Below, piece after piece: positions 16,880-23,585 of a DNA stretch of 23,585 nt. The notes under the pieces were generated by a model, which was given only the letters and a program-made list of their open reading frames with translations, had not been told where the DNA came from and searched no databases. Positions within the stretch are counted from its first letter, which is position 1. Each line of letters begins with the position of its first letter. Made by a program: the position numbers and the translations under genes. Origin of the DNA: Apostichopus californicus (taxonomy: Eukaryota > Echinodermata > Holothuroidea > Aspidochirotida > Stichopodidae); contig JAIPMN010004111.1 in the NCBI GenBank assembly GCA_020650975.1, forward strand, positions 269-23,853, read 5' to 3'.

Positions 16880-18832
16880 AAAATGTGTACATCTGTAGTA
16901 CTTGTATGTGATATTAGCTTCTGTGATCTGGAGAGGCTTATCCATTTCCTCGTGTTAGCACCTTATGACTCCCTTTCAATCCCGAATAATTCTAAAATAA
17001 TTGAAGTCTGTGACCAGAAGAAATGCATAACATATACCACCTAGCAACCTGCAAGACAGGTACATCATTTCATGCATTAATCCCCTCTGAGGAAATGGTT
17101 TTCTTGACAAGTATTTCTGTGTCAAACTTTTTGAAGCTAAAGACGAGATGGACTTTTGAATTCCTAAGGTTAAGTGAAGGTGTGGTATAGAGGTCAGTAC
17201 TTACCATGGTTCAAACACTCACCAGGCACCAGATTCTCTGCAGTACTCAAATTTGCTGCTGTGCAATGGTAATGGGCAAAGTTCTCTGTGTATTTGACTT
17301 ATGTAGTTTGTGAATTTGAAAATAGGTATTGGTTCTCTGGTTTCAATTGCTTAGAAACCACTTTATTTCTCAGCACTTCAGAAAGTGTTCGGATGCTGAT
17401 ATCTATACACGCATCTCCTGATTGAGGATGAGCATTGAATTCCAGGTAGCAGGAATGGGTGTGCTTATTATATCCTTGACTTTATAACTTTGGTAACATC
17501 CTTTGAAACTAAAAGACTGGATTAAAGTGACGGTTATCCACAGTAATCACACGGAAAAAGTTTTGTCGTAGCTCTTGCATGGGATAAGCTAAACAACAAA
17601 GTTACCATTAATTAAGTACCAGAAAGCATTGCCAAATGATAACTCTTCAAAGCTCATGAACAAGGTCTAATTAATACTTCCATTTAGGCTTCAAACTTTC
17701 ACGGATATCATTGCCAAAGTCATGTTTGGGGAATTTGAAATTGTCTCTAAACATGTTTTCACAACAAAGTGGACTTACATTATTTTAAAAGTTCTAAGAA
17801 AAAGATCCTGACGATTGCTTAATTTGCATACGTCCACCAAATTATTTATTGACGTTTTACATTTGTTTTGGTACAGTACAATCTAATTAAATTTAAATAT
17901 AACATTAGAAGTTAAAGGGTGTTTCCATAATATTGTACCTTTTGTCATATAGATTTGTGGAATGGTATGTCACACAGGGTTATTTTGGTTGCCTCCAAAT
18001 TTGATATGTTATTTGACAGATATGGTGTGCTGCCATCTATATGTATACACACACACACATAAAACACATAGTCCTATCCCAAACAATAGCTTGGTTACTG
18101 GGTATGGAAATTTTGTGTGGGTGGTTGGTGTTTCATTTCAATTATAGAAGTCATATCATTGATACATGAAAGGAACACCCGAGAAAGGGTACAGGGTCAT
18201 TCAGGGTGTTTTTATTCTAAATTTCATGAATGTAAAATTGACATTTCATGTGATTTTAACAAGCTGGTAGGTTGGTTGTCTAGAAACGTTGCAGAGTATA
18301 TGAAGTTGGTTATTTTTAGTAGTGATGCGATGACAAGGAAGCATCCTCTGTAGATAATTTATGTTACCACCAGACAGCTACCAAAATGAAGTTTACAAAC
18401 ATGTTACAGTAAAGTAAAACTTTCTGTGCTTTGAGGACACAAAAAGAATAAATTCTATCACTCTGTTTGAAATCACAGCTTTAATTATTTTCTTTAAAGG
18501 GCTCTTTTGCCATTGTCTTTTACACTGTCCAACTTGTTAAAATGTTATGTAAAGTTGGCATGACTTTGTTTGCATAGATTCCTAGTTTTCCTGTTGAGCA
18601 GGCATTTATTCAGTGGAAACTAAGGTATTCCACCAATGACACCGGTTCATGTTTTTGGTTACAGGGACTTGTCATCCACTGTTTTGTTCAAACATTTGAG
18701 GAAGTGGTTGTAACGATCGTTCATAAATAAATGAATAAGAAAAAGTGATTGGGAAGTAAAAATAAGGCCTACTTCAGGAAGAAAATGTAGTGTTTTAGAT
18801 TGTGAACTTTTGACAGATGAATAATTTAATCC
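16880..18832. other. Intergenic or intronic, no firm gene
   Basis: It contains a minus-strand exon-like island at 17223-17258: NAGNAG acceptor and donor CCTG|GTGAGT, reading SKFEYCRESGA in phase 2. A short CA repeat lies near 18045-18058. Two overlapping plus-strand frames (17962-18353) lack splice support. The rest is AT-rich. Confidence 0.25.
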
Positions 18833-18872
18833 GGGTGGGGGGTGGGGGAGGGAATGGAGAGGGGGAGGGGGG
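18833..18872 (+). other. Strong G-quadruplex-prone tract
   Basis: Six G tracts of three to six bases within 40 bases, with mostly one-base loops (T, T, A, an eight-base spacer, A). One of the strongest quadruplex motifs possible by pattern. It sits in AT-rich flanks with no gene assigned nearby. Confidence 0.6.
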
Positions 18873-20065
18873 CAAACACATTTCGGAATGCGTACTGCAC
18901 TTTTCTACTTATGGATATAGTCCTGTATACAGTGCTATGTTTCTTTATATACATTTCTATTAAACTTCATATTTCAGTATTCCTCATGTTTACTGGAGAA
19001 GCAGGCCGGGGGTTGTGTTAGTCTAAATACCTACGGATAATAATTATAGAAATAATACACATTCTCGGTGGTTTATTAAATACTGTGTCTATAAGTTTGT
19101 AAGGAGATGACATAGTCCAATTGATGCAAACTTGTATATTTTATCTTCCAATCACATCTGACTGAATGAATGTCCCAGAATGTTGGTGACAGGGTCCATT
19201 CCTGATTGTTATCATCAGCTTGTCTGGAAATCACCTAGGAATTATCTATCTCTGTTCTTAATGGTACCATAAACTTGGAGAAGATTTTTGGAATTACCTT
19301 TGATGACTAATTTGTCAAGACAAGATGACATTCACTTTGAATAGGTTATTTGGGTTAGCCACATTAATTCATGCTCTGAATGGCAAGGTTGTCATATGAT
19401 TATAATATATCATATATCATCAACAACAAAAAAAACTTATGCAACTATTTTAAATACTTTGGTTAACTACACCTTTGACTCAGAAATTGATTTGTCAAGT
19501 CAGAGATGTCAAAAGGATTACATCACAGAGCCCCATCAGGCTCTACTGTGGAATGTCAGTTGTGATAATTTTCCCATAACCCCTCTTGAAAAAGTCAAAG
19601 GCATGTCTGTTTAAAGAGGGCTTTTGTAGTCAGACCTGTAAACTTCAATACAATAAGGGGTTTTTGGTTTGTTAAGTGTGTAGACTCCCGAAGCTAGAAG
19701 CTATTAATATTATGTGGGATTATTATTGTTATGTGGGATTCTGTCATTTTACTCTAGTGCCCACTCTGAATAGTCATAGTAGAAATATGTGGGTTGGATA
19801 CAACTCTTGTCTGCTTGAATGAACTTCAGTGCTAATAGCTATATTGGTGAATGAAAGGGACATCAATACAACGTGATTGTATAGTTTCTGTAGGAAGCGG
19901 CTTCTCTTATAGATAAGATCAAACAAAGGAGGCTAGTTTTTACTGTGCCAAGAAATATTAATTACAGCTATTTTCGGTCTGCTTGTATCTAGTACGTGTT
20001 TGAATATTGTTCGATGTCCATGTAGAGAGGTGTGTGTGGTATTAGTTGTTGCTAAATTTGCACAG
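18873..20065. other. Intergenic or intronic, no firm gene
   Basis: A 72-codon frame at 19396-19614 has unremarkable composition and no clear splice support. Short local repeats of TTATGTGGGATT lie near 19710-19740. Nothing else was seen. Confidence 0.25.
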
Positions 20066-20276
20066 TAATTTGGTCAGCCTAGTTTCACCTGGAGAGTCTA
20101 AGAATCTTTTGGAAGGTGCCTCTTCCCTGCTTTCAGTGACATTTAAAGTGTTCCAAGCCATTATTGTCATAGAACTGAGTCACTGTGTTCGGCAGATATT
20201 TCATGCTGTGTTAGATTTAACGCTTAGTTCTACAGGTGGTTTATTATTCAGCACTGGGCTAACAGTGCTACTGTGA
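20066..20276 (+). CDS. Possible terminal exon, hydrophobic product
   Basis: A long acceptor tract ending TTTGCACAG (20065) opens a phase-2 frame of 69 codons to a TGA at 20274-20276. It reads NLVSLVSPGESKNLLEG and then Leu/Val/Ile-rich sequence that could form an amphipathic or membrane helix (TFKVFQAIIVIEL). An AATAAA follows near 20476. No matching upstream exon is visible in this window; the protein is not recognised. Confidence 0.25.
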
Positions 20277-20333
20277 TAAATATGCTTTAACAATAATGGT
20301 ACTGTTTTTAGAAGATGTGCAATAATCGTGGGC

Positions 20334-20430
20334 TCATCAGTTAAGAAATGTGGAAATCGAGGCTTGGACTCGCAAAGGGAACTTTCATGAAACTTGCTGC
20401 AAAATGTTCAATGGAAGATTTACGCCAGAC
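20334..20430 (+). mobile_element. Fragment of a non-LTR (LINE) reverse transcriptase
   Basis: The frame starting near 20347 reads KSRLGLAKGTFMKL and then SMEDLRQTM. A frame offset by one just before it reads NVEIE. Together they match the E-I-x-x-R-(I/L)-x-x-A-K-x-x-F pattern that follows the catalytic palm in many animal LINE reverse transcriptases. The frameshift and the stop at 20428 mark it as a decayed fragment. The CAT|GTAAGT at the end looks like a splice donor but is probably fortuitous. The LINE clade cannot be set. Confidence 0.4.
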
Positions 20431-21756
20431 CATGTAAGTATGGATTTACTATACATGTAGAAATGATGTTGAGTTTGTTAATAAACAGCCTAGATATTAC
20501 TGTGACACCTGATCTTCTTACAGGACTAGTGTGTACACTGTGCACTTTTCATTCATTATTTCTGCTTTGAATACAAACGTTGTGCCTCACTGTATGTCTG
20601 TGTATACGTTGTGCTCTGTGCACATTTTTGGTAAGAGCATAATCCCAGAGTAAGGTGTAACTTCATGTCTGGCTTGCAGTTAATAACACTTGGGCAAATT
20701 CAACTGATAGTGTTATGTCATTTGAACAATAGCTTGTGATATGTGGTTTTGTTATTATTAGATTATTCCTGTACATTCTTTTCTAGGAATATGTCTATAG
20801 TGTTCACATTTTGCATATATATATGCAGTAGCAGTATTTGAGTTTCATCAAGTTTGCCTGTCATACGTTTAACTAAGAATGTTATGGTTTCTTGCATTAA
20901 ATTTGCTTCATACTTTGGCATAATTTGTGTTGCATTTTGGCCTAATTGCATCATGGCATTTCCAGTGCAATAGTGGATAAATATTTCCCTGCTGTAAGAA
21001 TGTAAATGGAGGGGGGGGGGGGAGGGATGTGCTAAATATGAGTTGTTTAAACCTAGTAACCTGAGTCTTATTATAATGATTCACTTCCCAGTAGGCTACT
21101 GTAGAAGCACAGTTCTGATGTTATGTGCTATAACTAATTGTTAGGTTAATCGTGTAAATAGTACTATGAACTACAATTAGGAAATGTTTACTGTATCTTA
21201 ATTGAGGGGAAGTAGTTAGGTGTGAAACTAAAATAAAAAATGCTGTCAGTTGACCAGTTTGTCTAATGGTAGCATTCATACTAAAGTTTAGAGTAATATT
21301 CTTCATTCATGCAGAATAGATAGTTTCACACCTGGGAGTTAATTAATTAACATGAATTTTAAATACAATTAATGTCACTTAGACATTTTTTAAGCTAACT
21401 TAGTAGTTCCTTTGTAGAATTTCAAAACTTTGTTAGTGGCTGTAACTGGTAGAACTACAGTATGTTCCATTAGTTTGGCAGAATAACCCAATTAATATCA
21501 GGGAGATTTTATAAAAGAAAAAATAGGGTGTCGCTCTAGGTTCACATATTCTCCTGTAGAGGCCAGACTTTGTGAGTGAAATATGACCAAATATTACCTT
21601 AGATGTAGGGTTTATACCATTTATAGGGTTTATACCATTTTAAGAACAAACTGTAGTGACATGCAATCAAAATATGAGTTTCCTATATTCATTAAAAAAA
21701 ATTAAAAAAACAATCAATGCATTCAAAAAAAAAAATTAACTTCACTCCTTGCTTAC
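20431..21756. other. Intergenic or intronic, minor repeats only
   Basis: It holds a 16-bp palindrome, TGCATATATATATGCA (20812-20827), a run of 12 G (21011-21022), a 19-bp-period direct repeat of AGGGTTTATACCATTT near 21606-21641, and A-rich tracts (21692-21735). No gene is supported. Confidence 0.35.
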
Positions 21757-21895
21757 CTGTATTCCCACAACATCAGCACTCTCTCTACCATGTCTAGAGT
21801 GAACTGGTAACCTCTTTACACGGCGCACTCTATGACCATACCCTGCCGGTCAATGACCGCCCTTCTCACTCTACCACCCGAAGTGTCTAGAACAT
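21757..21895 (-). other. CpG-rich block with a minus-strand donor
   Basis: On the minus strand the block ends at a strong donor, TACAG|GTAAGC (GCTTAC at 21751-21756), preceded by an open MVERVLMLWEY. Upstream lies RVRRAVIDRQGMVIEC and then a stop, in the same frame. TCTAGACA...GGTAGAG occurs twice (about 21783-21800 and 21869-21892, on the plus strand). It could be a first exon with its CpG-rich leader, a retroelement pol remnant, or a tRNA-derived SINE (GGTGGTAGAGTGAG resembles an A box). None can be preferred with confidence. Confidence 0.3.
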
Positions 21896-23585
21896 TCGGA
21901 TTATTATCTGCTCGAATCTTAAGGAACTGTGCTAATCAGGACCTCTTACCAGTGAAAAAGACATATTATTGGTGGTGGAATGCAAACTGTCAAAACTGTG
22001 AAAGTCTTTGATTGGAAGAGCATTCAACTTGGGTATAGATCAGCTCCAAGCTTACTTGACAAGTAGTTGTCATTTATGGAGATAACTTAGCATAATTATG
22101 CTGTTGGAAAGCTAACCACAATAATTCCATGTTATTATCAGAACAAGAAATGCATATAATCAATTGCATGACAGCATTCTGGTGTTAGCTTTGCTATATA
22201 AGTTTACCTGAACTAAATTTGTGACTACGCTTTAACCCACAACCTTGTTTTTCAAAACGAGACGCTTGTTTTGATCTAGCTCTAGACAATTCATTTTTAC
22301 TCAATTTTGATATTTTTTGTCTTAAGTAAAGATTGAGTGCATGGCTGCTCAAACAAAGTTGGAGCCCCCTCTGCAGTTTGTTACTACAGTAGGTCATGCA
22401 GTCTGTACTTTTGTATAGCACAGTTGAACTATGCACACATCATTGAGCATGTATTCAGTCATATGATGGACCTTTCTCTTACTTGTACATGTTTGGCTCC
22501 AGGATTTTACTTACCCCTCATAGAATTTCCAGTTGTGTACTAGGAAATGAGCACACCACAATTTCCCGCCAGTTTTGATAAAACAGTTTCCATTCCACAC
22601 GTGAACTATACTATGGTTTGGTCTTGAACCATGTACCCCTACAAGTTTTTTAACAAAAAGTGTGACCGTTGAGATTATTTACAGACATTTTTTTTTATAT
22701 GTGTGTGTGTACTTTTCATGTATGTGTACTAACTATGTATGACAGTATGTACATGATTGTATATGGTAGATTAGGTACCTTCTTATAATATGCAGCAATT
22801 CTGAAGTAATTATGCTACCTTTATATGAGGTAAAGCACTTGAAACATATGTAGGGTTTCAAGAGGAAATTTTGCTGTGCAAAAGTACAGCAACAAACTGA
22901 TACATGCAGAATCAAACATGTACTTGCATGCAATTGTCTAGTGGTTTAAAATTCGCAGTCAACATACCATGTACACAAACATCTATACAAGCGTCTGAAA
23001 AAAAGGTGTCACAACCCTTCCAAAAATTGTGTCTGGAATGAAAACTGAAGTTTAGGGGAGAGGTCTTTGAGAAATGGAGTGAGAATTTGATAATAAGAGG
23101 ATGCTGTTTATGTAACATGGACACCAATAGCTAAACTAGGGTTCTATGCAATGTAAAACTCAAACATACAGTACTGTATATAGTAAGTCCCAAAGGCATG
23201 CAATTCCCACTTACACAACCACTACAATCTTTCTGGCAATTTCAACTGTTTCGATTAATATTTACGAAAAAATTAAATAAAATGCAGGATCCAAAGAGCA
23301 TGAAGAAATGAAAAAATGATTTGATTTTTTTTCTGATCTTGAATTTGCATGGCTTGAAATGTTATATGGGCAAACATTTGCATAATGTTAAGCTGCCTAA
23401 TGTCTGAAGTAAGTATGCTTGCATATATTATATACATATTTAAATATTCCATGAGTAGAGGTGGCCACATACTGTACTGTCTCCTGATACATATTATTTG
23501 ATTCACCTTTTTGAAGCATGGACAGACTACATTACAGTATGTAACTCATTTTACATGTGTGGTTACAAAAACTTGTCATTATTAT
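21896..23585. other. Intergenic or intronic, no gene seen
   Basis: AT-rich sequence with a short GT-rich stretch near 22700. Open frames on both strands at 22194-22543, 22733-23127 and 23273-23506 have low-complexity or Ser/Cys/His-rich chance composition and no splice support. Confidence 0.3.

Noticed and set aside
22194-22543. Overlapping frames on both strands
   Set aside because: Low-information composition and no splice or poly(A) context.
1-23585. CRISPR arrays, bacterial operons, phage or defence genes
   Set aside because: No regularly spaced repeats with unique spacers, no Shine-Dalgarno-led gene strings and no long open frames; the sequence is eukaryotic in style.

Overview
The window looks like nuclear DNA from an animal, most likely a marine invertebrate. 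It is AT-rich and CpG-depleted over most of its length. Coding signal sits in short islands bounded by GT/AG splice sites, with no long open frames, operons or ribosome binding sites. Long C and G homopolymers, hAT-like transposon ends, tRNA-derived SINE-like pieces, a decayed non-LTR reverse transcriptase fragment and recurrent TAGGCCTA-type palindromes would fit an echinoderm such as a sea cucumber or sea urchin. That placement is an inference from texture, not proof.

Layout. Positions 1-1661 are repeat-rich: an hAT-like end (1-355), a tRNA-derived element on the minus strand (384-487) and a second transposon-like end (to 1661). The best gene candidate runs on the plus strand from 2074 to 6857: six small exons whose phases agree and whose joined frame stays open for 150 codons. 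Exons 1 and 2, separated by an 86-base intron, are the best supported. They encode a strongly basic, probably nuclear N-terminus. I do not recognise the family.

Positions 7145-7660 carry two perfect CRE palindromes in repeat-like sequence. Positions 8331-8632 hold a 164-bp tandem duplication followed by a tRNA-Thr-like SINE. A possible alternative 3' exon lies at 9320-9442, and a possible small two-exon unit at 10268-11225 with a poly(A) signal. Positions 12578-13155 are a degenerate array of units of about 146 bp rich in AGGTCA half-sites, flanked by direct repeats. A coding-like block lies on the minus strand at 14694-14890. Two CpG-richer open stretches (15639-15940 and 16560-16712) precede a double poly(A) signal at 16855-16871. 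The last 7 kb has a G-quadruplex-prone tract, one coding-like open exon (20066-20276), a LINE fragment and a CpG-rich block at 21780-21895. The rest is intron or intergenic sequence.

No defence system, gene cluster or clearly new biological system could be demonstrated. The exon chain and the minus-strand block are the items most worth testing. All exon calls come from reading splice motifs and frames by eye; transcript data would settle them.
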